This document shows, piece after piece, positions 9,764 to 20,816 of a stretch of 64,000 nt of DNA (the stretch's first letter is position 1; each line of letters starts with the position of its first letter). The notes beneath the pieces were generated by a model. That model was not told the DNA's origin. It worked only from the letters and a program-made list of their open reading frames with translations, and did no database searches. The stretch is from Nitrospina sp. LS_NOB (GTDB lineage: Bacteria > Nitrospinota > Nitrospinia > Nitrospinales > VA-1). Made by a program: the position numbers and the translations under genes. The stretch spans positions 1 to 64,000 of the forward strand of contig LFLA01000016.1 of NCBI GenBank assembly GCA_001542995.1. Reading direction: 5' to 3'.

Positions 9764-9830
9764 CCACTGGGCGTGGGGCCAGCTTGCACTAGCTATTGTC
9801 GGCGAATGAAGAGTGTCTCAGCTAGCGGAA
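9764..9830. repeat. Dispersed repeat copy between nuoI and nuoJ
   Basis: A diverged copy reads CCACTGGGCGTGGGGCCAGC, then TTGCACTAGCTATTG and TGTCTCAGC. These match in order the modules of the copies at 3636 and 14207. It fills most of the 103-base nuoI-nuoJ gap. The nuoJ ribosome binding site (GAGGAGAGA) lies just past it. Confidence 0.7.
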
Positions 9831-9860
9831 GAAGTATTTTTGTTTTTGAGGAGAGAGTGA

Positions 9861-10406
9861 GTGTTGGAAATCGCTACGGTATTTGACTTCACGCATGATG
9901 CGGTAATTTTCGTGGTCGGGGTGACGGCTGTTCTTGCCAGCCTGGGGGTCATTCTATGCTCCTCACCGATCTACAGCGCCTTGTACCTGATTGGCCACAT
10001 GATTTGTCTGGCCCTTTTGTTCCTCCTTTATAATGCAGAGTTTCTGGCTGTAGTCCAGATCATTGTTTACGCCGGAGCAGTGATGATCCTGTTTTTGTTT
10101 ATCATTGCGCTTCTCGGCGGGAAAAAAGAAATTCAGGAAAACTCGTTGCACCGGTCGATGGCGTTCGCTTTCGTGTTCACCCTGCTGGGGGAATTGTATT
10201 TGTCAGCCACTGTGGGGCCGACTAAGCAGGTTCAAGGTGAAATTCCTGCTGAAATGTTTGGGTCTGCGAAAGCCATTGGTCTCGAATTATTTTCAAAACA
10301 TATTGTGGCGTTTGAGCTGGCTTCGTGCCTCCTTTTAGTCGCGGCGGTGGGTGTGATTTGTCTGGCAAAATTTTCTTTTGCTCCTTTGAGGAGGCGCGTG
10401 AGGTAA
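9861..10406 (+). CDS. nuoJ: NADH-quinone oxidoreductase subunit J
   Basis: Membrane subunit of complex I, 181 residues with five hydrophobic segments. The segment AEFLAVVQIIVYAGAVMILFLF (about 54-75) is the diagnostic stretch, including the pi-bulge helix of this family. The GTG start at 9861 follows a strong GAGGAGAGA. nuoK begins two bases after its stop. Confidence 0.94.
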   Translation: MLEIATVFDFTHDAVIFVVGVTAVLASLGVILCSSPIYSALYLIGHMICLALLFLLYNAEFLAVVQIIVYAGAVMILFLFIIALLGGKKEIQENSLHRSMAFAFVFTLLGELYLSATVGPTKQVQGEIPAEMFGSAKAIGLELFSKHIVAFELASCLLLVAAVGVICLAKFSFAPLRRRVR

Positions 10407-10408
10407 TT

Positions 10409-10708
10409 ATGGGTGAACAATTTGTTTTACTTATCAGCGCTTCTATTTTCTGTGTAGGGACAGCGGGGTTCGTCATTCGCAAGAATCCTCTCATCATGTT
10501 CATGTCTGTCGAATTGATGCTCAATTCGGTTAACTTTCTTCTGGTCTCTTATTCCAGTTTCCTGAACTCGTTGGATGGTCAGATATTTGCCTTGATGATT
10601 ATGACCGTTGCGGCAGCGGAAGTGGTGGTGGGGCTGGCGATCATTCTGACCATTTTCCGCACTCGGCACGATATGGATGTGGACCATATTGATGTATTGA
10701 AAGGATAA
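10409..10708 (+). CDS. nuoK: NADH-quinone oxidoreductase subunit K
   Basis: Small membrane subunit with three transmembrane helices, 99 residues, the family length. The motif SVELMLNSVNF (about 33-43) has one essential membrane Glu, and TVAAAEVVVGLAI (about 67-79) carries the second. The frame extends upstream to 10325 inside nuoJ, but the ATG at 10409 gives family length and is preceded by nuoJ-encoded GAGGCGCG. Confidence 0.95.
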   Translation: MGEQFVLLISASIFCVGTAGFVIRKNPLIMFMSVELMLNSVNFLLVSYSSFLNSLDGQIFALMIMTVAAAEVVVGLAIILTIFRTRHDMDVDHIDVLKG

Positions 10709-10712
10709 TCTT

Positions 10713-12581
10713 TTGTTCGCAAGTAGCTGGCTCATACTTTTGTTTCCTCTTCTTGGGTTTATTGGCCTGAGCTGGTTCGGGAGCCGCATTTCCGAGAAAC
10801 TGGCTGGACTCGTTGGCTGCGGAACCGTGGGCGCGTCTTTTTTCATGACGCTGGTGACGTTGAGCAATCTTTTGTTTTTGCCGCCTGAAGAACGGGTCGG
10901 GCATGTTCAGACTCTTTACCAATGGGTGTCAGCGGGATCGCTCAAGTTGGATCTGGCGATTCTTGTGGACCCGCTATCGGTGTTCATGTTTCTAATCGTT
11001 ACTGGTGTTGGGTTTGTGATTCATGTTTACTCTGTTGGTTATATGCATGATGATCCGGAGTACTCGCGGTTTTTCGCATATTTAAACCTGTTTATTTTTT
11101 CCATGTTGGTGCTTGTCGCGGCGGCTGACTTCTTTTTCCTGATCGTCGGCTGGGCGCTGGTCGGTCTTGCGTCTTATTTGCTGATCGGGTTCTGGCGCGA
11201 AAAAACCAGTGCTGTGCTTGCCGCCCGCAAAGCCTTTGTCATGAACGTGATTGGCGATGTGGGAATGGTCATCGCCGCTTTTGTTATTTTTGAGTCGTTT
11301 GGAACGCTGAGTTTTATAGATGTGTTTGCGGCCGCGCCGGGCATGTTCCGCCCCAATGATGACACCATGCTTTTGATCACCTTGTTGCTGCTGGTGGGTG
11401 CTTTTGCGAAATCCGCACAACTACCGCTACACACCTGGTTGCCGGACGCGATGGAAGGTCCGACCCCCGTCAGCGCCTTGATTCACGCCGCGACGATGGT
11501 TACGGCAGGAGTTTATTTAATCGCTCGTTGCCATGTGCTGTATGAGTTGGCTCCCTATACTATGTATTTTATTGCCGGTGTAGGAATTATTACAGCAGTC
11601 TTTGCCGGGTCGATGGCATTGGTTCAATATGATATTAAACGCGTGATTGCTTATTCCACTATGAGCCAGTTGGGTTATATGTTCATGGCTGTTGGCATCG
11701 GCGTTTACAGCATGGGCATGTTTCATTTGATGACGCATGCTTTTTTCAAGGCCCTGCTCTTTCTCGCGGCGGGAAGCGTGATTCATTCGCTGGACGGCGA
11801 ACAGGATATCCGCAAAATGGGAGGCCTGCAAAATGTCATGCCGTTGACCCATGCGACTTTTTTAATCGGAGCCCTGGCGTTGGCCGGGTTTCCGTTGACC
11901 AGCGGTTATTTCAGTAAAGAAGCGATTATCCTAAGTTCTTACCATGCCGAGATGGGGAACATTGTTTTCTGGGCGATCGCGGTGCTGACGGCGGGCATGA
12001 CGGCATTTTATATCTTCCGGGTTTATTTTTACACTTTTGTGGGCGGGCTCCGCAGTCCGGGGGCGCACCCACATGAATCGCCTGGGATTATGGTCATCCC
12101 TTTGGTAGTTCTAGCTGGTTTGGCCTTGCTGGGCGGATTGTTGGGGCCTTGGGTTGACAGTTTTCTGGCGCCGGTGTTTGGTCGTGTTGTCGAGCACCAT
12201 CATAATAGCGTGTTGGAGGCCATAGCTCTAACAGCAGGTATTGGCGGGATTGCGGCTGCAGGCTTGCTGTATATGGTGAGCAAGGATCGTATGGACCTTC
12301 TTAAGGAAGCGATGGCTCCACTATATGACCTCTTGTTCCACAAATATTATGTGGATGAGATTTATGATTTTTTGATCGTGCGCCCGACAAAAGCCATAGG
12401 CGTTTTTATGGAACAAAAAGGGGAACGCGAGGGCATAGACTTCACTGTTGATCAGGTTGGCCTTAAGGTTAAAGAGGTGAGCCATGGCATCAGTCTCTGG
12501 CAATCGGGGAAAGTGCGCGCCTATGCTTTAAATATGGTTGTCGGCATGGTGACCATTCTATTGTTTGTCGTATTCATGTAA
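10713..12581 (+). CDS. nuoL: NADH-quinone oxidoreductase subunit L
   Basis: Distal antiporter-like membrane subunit, 622 residues, with many transmembrane segments and a C-terminal lateral helix region. The proton-channel motifs are standard: FAKSAQLPLHTWLPDAMEGP (about 230-249) and SALIHAATMVTAGVYL. These include the conserved Lys, Asp and His positions, and further histidines lie in MTHAFFKALLFL. The start is TTG at 10713, with AAGGAT six bases upstream. nuoM follows after 11 bases. Confidence 0.95.
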   Translation: MFASSWLILLFPLLGFIGLSWFGSRISEKLAGLVGCGTVGASFFMTLVTLSNLLFLPPEERVGHVQTLYQWVSAGSLKLDLAILVDPLSVFMFLIVTGVGFVIHVYSVGYMHDDPEYSRFFAYLNLFIFSMLVLVAAADFFFLIVGWALVGLASYLLIGFWREKTSAVLAARKAFVMNVIGDVGMVIAAFVIFESFGTLSFIDVFAAAPGMFRPNDDTMLLITLLLLVGAFAKSAQLPLHTWLPDAMEGPTPVSALIHAATMVTAGVYLIARCHVLYELAPYTMYFIAGVGIITAVFAGSMALVQYDIKRVIAYSTMSQLGYMFMAVGIGVYSMGMFHLMTHAFFKALLFLAAGSVIHSLDGEQDIRKMGGLQNVMPLTHATFLIGALALAGFPLTSGYFSKEAIILSSYHAEMGNIVFWAIAVLTAGMTAFYIFRVYFYTFVGGLRSPGAHPHESPGIMVIPLVVLAGLALLGGLLGPWVDSFLAPVFGRVVEHHHNSVLEAIALTAGIGGIAAAGLLYMVSKDRMDLLKEAMAPLYDLLFHKYYVDEIYDFLIVRPTKAIGVFMEQKGEREGIDFTVDQVGLKVKEVSHGISLWQSGKVRAYALNMVVGMVTILLFVVFM

Positions 12582-12592
12582 CCGGAAAAACT

Positions 12593-14107
12593 ATGCTATC
12601 TCTCATTATATTCATACCCCTTGTTGCGGCATTCGGACTTCTCATGGTCTCCAGAGAAAATGTTGCTGCAATTAAGGTGGTTGCGGTGGGTGCAGCAGGG
12701 GCAAGCTTTGCCCTTTCTTTGTGGTTACTGTTTTCGTTTGATACCGCCAATGCTGAGATGCAGTTTGTTCAGATGTTCCACTGGGTGCCTGCCTTGCATA
12801 TCAATTATTTGGTGGGGGTAGATGGCATTAGCCTGTGGATGGTGGTGCTGACTGCGTTTTTAGGATTCATTGCCATTTTGTTTTCCTTCACCCAGAAGGA
12901 AGGACTCAGAAACTTTGTCGCCCTGATGCTGGCTCTTGAGGCGGGAACGCTTGGAGTCTTTCTGGCGCTCGATACTATTTTATTTTATGTATTCTGGGAA
13001 CTGATGCTGGTGCCGACTTATTTTCTCATTGGCATCTGGGGAGAGGGCCGACGGGTCTATGCCACGATGAAGTTCGTGATCTATACCCTGGTGGGAAGTC
13101 TGCTGATGCTGGTCGCGATTCTTTCCCTGACAATGATACATTATGGCGCCACGCATGACGTGACATTTGATTTGCGCGTGCTGACTCATACGCATATTGA
13201 CCCGGCCACGCAGATGTGGATGTTTTTCTTCTTTTTTCTGGCTTTTGCCATCAAGATTCCGGTTTTCCCCCTGCACAGTTGGTTGCCCCACGCTTATGTG
13301 GCGTGTCCCATTCCGGCTTTAATTCTGTTGACGGGAGCCATGTCCAAAACCGGTGCTTATGGTTTTCTACGTTTTTGCCTGCCGTTATTTCCCGAAGCGG
13401 TGGAGAGTTTTGCCGTGGTGATCGGGGTTCTGGCAGCCACTGGTATGGTTTATGGAGCCTGGATTGCTATCGCGCAAAAAGATTTGAAAGCCCTGGTGGC
13501 TTATTCCAGTATCAGTCACTTGGGATTTATTGTTATTGGTATCTTTGCTCATAATGAAACAGGCATCGAAGGCAGTGTGCTCCAGATGGTCAATCACGGC
13601 ATCATCGCATCGGCGTTGTTTTTGATCGTCGCATTTATTGAGATGCGAATGGGAACCCGCAACTTGAACGAACTGCGCGGCTTGAGCAAGGCCATGCCTG
13701 TTTTGTATGGAAGTTTCATGCTGATCATGCTGGCCGCCCTGGGACTCCCGGGGTTGAACGGCTTTGTCGGCGAATTTCTGATTCTGGCGGGAGTCTGGAC
13801 ATCCAGCATGTTTTCAGGATTATCAGGTATTCTGGTTTTGATGGGTGGATTGTCGATTGTCTTCGCTTCCATATATATGCTGTATATGTTTCAGGGTTCG
13901 ATGCAGGAAACGTCGGAAAACCTGCCCGACGGATTGACTGATATTGATCAGCGTGAGTTCAGACTTATTTTGCCCGCCTGCCTGCTCATTATATTTATCG
14001 GCCTTTATCCCAAACCTTTCATTGACCGGATTACCCCATCGGTAGACTCATTACTGCATCTGGAAAAAACGGTCAACCTCCATGCCGGAGAAGAAACCTC
14101 CCACTAG
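12593..14107 (+). CDS. nuoM: NADH-quinone oxidoreductase subunit M, with an altered loop
   Basis: Antiporter-like membrane subunit, 504 residues. The expected channel residues are seen: Glu in YVFWELMLVP, Lys in FAIKIPVFPLH, Lys in MSKTGAYG, His in SISHLG and NHGI, and Glu in GFVGEFLIL. The highly conserved WLPDAH-x-EAP-type loop, however, reads WLPHAYVACPIPALI. The Asp becomes His and the later acidic or polar position becomes Cys. The TAG stop falls in a CCCACTAG that belongs to, or borders, a dispersed repeat. It is the last nuo gene; no nuoN follows. Confidence 0.94.
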   Translation: MLSLIIFIPLVAAFGLLMVSRENVAAIKVVAVGAAGASFALSLWLLFSFDTANAEMQFVQMFHWVPALHINYLVGVDGISLWMVVLTAFLGFIAILFSFTQKEGLRNFVALMLALEAGTLGVFLALDTILFYVFWELMLVPTYFLIGIWGEGRRVYATMKFVIYTLVGSLLMLVAILSLTMIHYGATHDVTFDLRVLTHTHIDPATQMWMFFFFFLAFAIKIPVFPLHSWLPHAYVACPIPALILLTGAMSKTGAYGFLRFCLPLFPEAVESFAVVIGVLAATGMVYGAWIAIAQKDLKALVAYSSISHLGFIVIGIFAHNETGIEGSVLQMVNHGIIASALFLIVAFIEMRMGTRNLNELRGLSKAMPVLYGSFMLIMLAALGLPGLNGFVGEFLILAGVWTSSMFSGLSGILVLMGGLSIVFASIYMLYMFQGSMQETSENLPDGLTDIDQREFRLILPACLLIIFIGLYPKPFIDRITPSVDSLLHLEKTVNLHAGEETSH

Positions 14108-14358
14108 CTCACTAGGCGTGGTGCCAACGGGCAATACCCGCTGAGCCAAGAGATGGATTGTCCGTAGGATAAAGGTATTGCAAATTGCCAGCGGAGGTTC
14201 TCCGTTCACTAGGCGTGGGGGCCAGTGTGCACGTGATATTCTTCCTCAGCTTTCGTGAGCCTGTGATATCCCCACCCACAATCTCATGCCCCGCAGGGGT
14301 AGAAGGGGTAAACTGTAATAGCTTTTTATTGCTAGCAACGTTCTCTCGGCTTGACGAG
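14108..14358. repeat. Dispersed repeat cluster after nuoM
   Basis: Non-coding 300-base gap between nuoM and sfsA. A first copy begins CACTAGGCGTGGTGCCAAC at 14110 and contains GAGCCAAGAGA and the module GGATAAAGGTATTGCAAATTGCCAGC with CGGAG-GTT-CTCCG (to 14204). A second copy starts at 14207 with CACTAGGCGTGGGGGCCAG. It carries GTGATATTCTTCC and CATGCCCCGCAGGGGTA, modules shared with 28971-29050 and, inverted, with 60425-60531. It ends with AATAGCTTTTTATTGCTAGC and TTCTCTCGGCTT. I see no gene in it. Confidence 0.8.
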
Positions 14359-14413
14359 TTCATGCTATCCGCTTTCCCGAGGCATTCTCTGCAAATTTTG
14401 AAAGGCTCAGGTT

Positions 14414-15136
14414 TTGAGATTCGGCGAGAACATTGTTGATGGTATTTTTCTGGAGCGGCCGAATCGATATTTGGCGCGTGTCGAAGTGGAGGGGAAGGAG
14501 GTTCTGGCCCATGTTCCCGATCCCGGTCGGCTGCCTGGGTTATTGCTGGCTGGCAGAAAAGTGCGGCTGGTCCACCAACCCGGACCAAAACGTAAAACGG
14601 AATACACGCTGGTTTTGGTGCGGCACGGTTCCATATGGGTGTCGACATTCCCGGTGTTTGCCAATGCCCTCATCAAAGATGCATTGATGAAACGGACGCT
14701 TCCTTTTCTCAAGGGTTATTCCGACTTTGCCAGCGAAGTGAAAGTGAAAAACAGCCGCTTCGATTTTCGGTTGACGTTTCCGCTAAACCTCGCTTATGTT
14801 GAGGTGAAATCGGTGAGTCTGGTTGAAAAAGGACTGGGCCAGTTTCCCGATGCACCGACAGAGAGAGGGGTCAAACATGTTAAGGAGTTGATAGAGCTTT
14901 GCGCAAAAGGCTGCCGAGCCGCAGTGGTGTTTGTTTCGCAACGGTCTGACACGCGGTCCATCACCAGTAATGATGACATTGACCCGGTGTTTGGGGAGTG
15001 GTTGCGAAAGGCGCGTGATAAAGGGGTGGAACTTTATGGGATGAATTGCAAGGTCACCCCGACCACGATTTCTTTGTATAAAGCCGTTGAGGTGACCACT
15101 GGGCGCCGGCGAGTCGCCGGAGGCAATGAGCAATAG
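14414..15136 (+). CDS. sfsA: SfsA family protein (sugar fermentation stimulation homolog)
   Basis: A DNA-binding or nuclease-like protein of uncertain physiological role; in E. coli, SfsA affects maltose metabolism genes. The 240 residues match the family: an N-terminal OB-like part with LARVEVEGKEVLAHVPDPGRLPGLL, then KNSRFDFRL, YVEVKSVSL and GVKHVKELIEL, which carry the restriction-endonuclease-like D-(E)VK residues. The start is TTG at 14414, with no ATG near. The last 11 residues (GRRRVAGGNEQ) lie beyond the usual family end and are encoded by a dispersed repeat copy, including its CAATAG stop. Confidence 0.85.
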   Translation: MRFGENIVDGIFLERPNRYLARVEVEGKEVLAHVPDPGRLPGLLLAGRKVRLVHQPGPKRKTEYTLVLVRHGSIWVSTFPVFANALIKDALMKRTLPFLKGYSDFASEVKVKNSRFDFRLTFPLNLAYVEVKSVSLVEKGLGQFPDAPTERGVKHVKELIELCAKGCRAAVVFVSQRSDTRSITSNDDIDPVFGEWLRKARDKGVELYGMNCKVTPTTISLYKAVEVTTGRRRVAGGNEQ

Positions 15137-15234
15137 CCCGTTGAGCCGCGAGACGAATTGTCCACAGGATAAAGGTATTGCAAGTTGCCAGCAGAGGTTC
15201 TCCGCCCACCGGGCGTGGCCCGGCGGCGAGTGGG
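15096..15234. repeat. Dispersed repeat overlapping the sfsA 3-prime end
   Basis: The copy begins CCACTGGGCGCCGGCGAGTCGCCGG within sfsA and continues with AATGAGCAATAGCCCGTTGAGCCG. It includes GGATAAAGGTATTGCAAGTTGCCAGC and AGAG-GTT-CTCC, and closes with an inverted end, CCCACCGGGCGTGGCCCGGCGGCGAGTGGG. It supplies the sfsA stop codon and reaches the stop of the convergent gene at 15235, so the whole convergent gap is repeat. Confidence 0.75.
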
Positions 15235-15690
15235 TTATCCAAGAAACGCTTTCAGGTCGGGGATGATAACCCATTGCCCCTGATAGAGCAGCCATTCCTG
15301 CTCAATGAGCAGAGTTTGTAGTTTGGTGCGGGGCAATATTGCCATTTGATAGCGGATGACGACAATGGCTCGGTTAAAATCTTTTTCGGATAAACCGGCG
15401 AGCGGTACCCCGTCATTAAAAAGTTTGATGTCTAAAACGGCCGCTTCAAAAATAGTGATGCGCTTGACCATTTCCGGAGATTTAGCCATATATTCCGAGC
15501 GGTAAGTCGGGTGGACGAACCGGGCACTCATGTCGATCGCTTTGCTTTCAAACTCAAGGTTATACACCTTAATGCTTAAGTCCAAGTCTTCCTGCATTTT
15601 ATGGTAGCGGTCCAGCGTTTTACAGGAGACGGAAGCAAGAAGAAGCAAAAGAATTGCTGTGACTGATCGGAAATGGTTTGGTTTCAGCAT
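15235..15690 (-). CDS. Probable lipoprotein of unknown function
   Basis: The 151-residue product has an N-terminal signal with Arg, a Leu-rich core (AILLLLLAS) and a Cys at residue 23 (SVSC), so it is probably an outer-membrane lipoprotein. The Ser at -3 is not the usual Leu, so this is likely but not certain. The mature part is alternately helical and charged, with no motif I recognise; the end (LIEQEWLLYQGQWVIIPDL) resembles a small beta-rich NTF2-like tail. It is divergent from the methyltransferase at 15778 across 87 bases. Confidence 0.6.
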   Translation of the reverse strand: MLKPNHFRSVTAILLLLLASVSCKTLDRYHKMQEDLDLSIKVYNLEFESKAIDMSARFVHPTYRSEYMAKSPEMVKRITIFEAAVLDIKLFNDGVPLAGLSEKDFNRAIVVIRYQMAILPRTKLQTLLIEQEWLLYQGQWVIIPDLKAFLG

Positions 15691-15777
15691 AAGGTTGGAT
15701 GTGTTGGTGAAATAACTTGAGGGGTGAATAATCGCTTGCCTATTAATTATAGATGAAAACGAAACGGATTAATACCG

Positions 15778-16629
15778 GTGAAAATTAAAAAATACTCCCG
15801 AGACAGGAATAGAAAATTAAAAGTAAAGTCTTCGGGAAAGAAATCGACAAAGAAAATAGCAAAGAAAGAGCTGACGCTTTGGGATCAGGCGTCGCGGTGG
15901 TATGACTCACTGGTCGGCGGTCAGGGTACCGATTTTCAAAAAGACATTATCATGCCCGGCGTTTTCCGTTTACTGGCAGTCACTAAAAAAGACCGCGTTC
16001 TCGATCTGGCTTGTGGTCAGGGAGTTTTTTCCCGCTATTTGTCGCGCAAGGGTATTCAAGTCGAAGGGCTGGATTCTTCGGAGGAATTGTTGAGGTTCGC
16101 CCGGACGCGTTCGGGTTCATCTGTTCGCTATCATGTGGGAGACGCCGGCGATGCCAAAAACTTTGAAGAAGACCGCTTCGATGGTATCGCCTGCCTGATG
16201 GCGATACAAAATATCGAAAGGATGGACCTGCTTTTTAAAAGCGCAGCCCACTGGTTGAAACCGGACAAATGTTTTGTGGTGGTGATGACGCACCCGTGTT
16301 TTCGTATTCCCCGCCAAACTCATTGGGGGTGGGATGAAGAAAAGAAACTGGAATACCGGCGGGTGGATCATTATATGACGGAGACCAACGTTCCTATTCT
16401 GACCCCGCCCTTTGCCGATTTCAAATCGTTCACGCTCACCTACCATCGTCCGATGCAGAGTTATGTTTCTGCGTTGGTCAAAGCCGGGTTCTGTGTCGAT
16501 GCGATGGAGGAATGGATTTCCAACAAGAACAGTCTTCCGGGCAAGCGGTCCAAGGCCGAAAACCGAGCCCGAAAAGAAATTCCATTATTTCTGGCTTTAA
16601 GAGCCCGGCTGATCGCGGAGAACTCTTAA
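15778..16629 (+). CDS. Class I SAM-dependent methyltransferase
   Basis: The 283-residue protein has a very Lys-rich N-terminal tail (about 1-32), then a Rossmann methyltransferase domain with motif I VLDLACGQGVFSRYL (about 73-87), an acidic residue in VEGLDSS, and a motif IV-like region DGIACLMAIQNI. A short His/Trp-rich stretch (THPCFRIPRQTHWGWDEE, about 171-188) follows. The substrate cannot be told. The GTG at 15778 is the first start in frame and has no clear Shine-Dalgarno; a basic leader could be part of the protein. A short unknown gene follows four bases after its stop. Confidence 0.75.
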   Translation: MKIKKYSRDRNRKLKVKSSGKKSTKKIAKKELTLWDQASRWYDSLVGGQGTDFQKDIIMPGVFRLLAVTKKDRVLDLACGQGVFSRYLSRKGIQVEGLDSSEELLRFARTRSGSSVRYHVGDAGDAKNFEEDRFDGIACLMAIQNIERMDLLFKSAAHWLKPDKCFVVVMTHPCFRIPRQTHWGWDEEKKLEYRRVDHYMTETNVPILTPPFADFKSFTLTYHRPMQSYVSALVKAGFCVDAMEEWISNKNSLPGKRSKAENRARKEIPLFLALRARLIAENS

Positions 16630-16633
16630 TAAA

Positions 16634-16990
16634 ATGCCTAGCTATAGCTACGAACTTCCTGAACAGGGGCGGCTCTTGTCACTCATCCGCGAGAACCTGA
16701 GCAAGGTCGGGGAGGAGTGGAAAAGGATGGCGGATTTAATGTTGGAAGGCCATGTCGAATACAAACCGCTACGGGCGAATCCGATGCGGTCAGGCACTCA
16801 GTTTGTTTACCAGAGGGCGAAACTCAACCTGACACTTTATTTTCCCGAACGCATTTTCGAACACTTCATCAATGAGTTAGATTCTCAAAAATTGGAACTG
16901 CTCAAGGCGGTTGTGCAATCCTCCCTTCCTAAGCGATCCGGATACGATATTCATGAATTCAAGATTCTTGGAATCATTGACAGAGTCTGA
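16634..16990 (+). CDS. Conserved hypothetical protein, 118 aa
   Basis: The ATG lies four bases after the methyltransferase stop, so the two are probably cotranscribed. The product is soluble and charged with no signal peptide. It contains AKLNLTLYFPERIFEHFINELD and ends with IHEFKILGIIDRV. I do not recognise a family. It ends 11 bases from the convergent tgt stop. Confidence 0.6.
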   Translation: MPSYSYELPEQGRLLSLIRENLSKVGEEWKRMADLMLEGHVEYKPLRANPMRSGTQFVYQRAKLNLTLYFPERIFEHFINELDSQKLELLKAVVQSSLPKRSGYDIHEFKILGIIDRV

Positions 16991-17001
16991 CTCTGTGGCG
17001 T

Positions 17002-19813
<2,812 letters not shown>

Positions 19814-19889
19814 TGCAGTCTTTGGTTGGTTAGAATTTTATTTTTTGAAACCTATTTTGATGATCACAACTGTATCATTGATTGGGTTT

Positions 19890-20786
19890 CTATAACAATG
19901 TTTCAAGGATAGCTTTTTGAACATGGAGCCGGTTCTCAGCCTGGTCGAAAACAATGGAATGTTTGCCGTCCAGGACTTCCGATGTGATTTCTAATTCCCG
20001 GTGTGCGGGAAGGCAGTGCATCACCATAGAATCCTTTTTCGCGGCATCGACCAGCTTCTGGTTTATCTGGTAGGGGAGAAGAAGTTTCTTTTTATTTTCT
20101 GTGTCTTCCTCCTTTCCCATGCTGATCCAGACATCGGTGTAAATGATATCCGCATTCTTGACAGCTTCAAAGGGGTCCTCAATAATTTCGACGTTCCCAT
20201 TTCCGCTCAGTTTGGGAGACGGATTGGGTTGGCAGCTCTTAGGACAGGCAATCACTAGATGCATCCCCATTAATGAAGCCCCCATCATCCATGAATAGGC
20301 GACATTATTCCCGTCGCCAACATAAGCCACTTTCACCCCTTCGATGCCACCGAGTTTTTCCTTGATGGTAAAAATATCTGAAAGAATCTGCACGGGATGA
20401 TTGAGATCGGTAAGTCCGTTGATCACCGGTATCGTAGCATGCTCGGCAAGAGCGATGACTTCATCGTGATCGTAGGTCCTTATCAGAATACCATTCAGGT
20501 AGCGGGAGAGGACCTGGGCTGAATCCCTAAGAGTTTCACCGCGTTTCAACTGAAGTTGGTCGCCGGTCATAAACAGCGCATGACCGCCAAGTTCAAACAT
20601 GCCCACTTCAAACGATATGCGGGTTCGGGTGGAATGTTTGTTGAATATCATCCCCAGGGTCTTGCCTTTTAAAGGTAAATGCTCGATTCCTTTTTGATGC
20701 TTTTCCTTGAGGTCGACGGACATTTCAAACAGGTCAAGAATTTCTTCCCGGTTAAAGTCGCTGATGGTTAGTAGATCTTTATTCAT
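19890..20786 (-). CDS. argF: Ornithine carbamoyltransferase
   Basis: Makes citrulline from ornithine and carbamoyl phosphate in arginine synthesis. The 298 residues carry the carbamoyl-phosphate loop STRTR (about 52-56), NHPVQILSD (His-Pro-x-Gln), the SMG loop DVWISMGKE, which binds ornithine in this subgroup, and the catalytic HCLPAHRE. It lies 30 bases downstream of argD on the same strand, giving an argD-argF operon. The gap at 19814-19889 holds no clear terminator. Confidence 0.95.
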   Translation of the reverse strand: MNKDLLTISDFNREEILDLFEMSVDLKEKHQKGIEHLPLKGKTLGMIFNKHSTRTRISFEVGMFELGGHALFMTGDQLQLKRGETLRDSAQVLSRYLNGILIRTYDHDEVIALAEHATIPVINGLTDLNHPVQILSDIFTIKEKLGGIEGVKVAYVGDGNNVAYSWMMGASLMGMHLVIACPKSCQPNPSPKLSGNGNVEIIEDPFEAVKNADIIYTDVWISMGKEEDTENKKKLLLPYQINQKLVDAAKKDSMVMHCLPAHRELEITSEVLDGKHSIVFDQAENRLHVQKAILETLL

Positions 20787-20816
20787 TTTCAGGTTTTGTT
20801 GAAACTTAAAGGTTTG

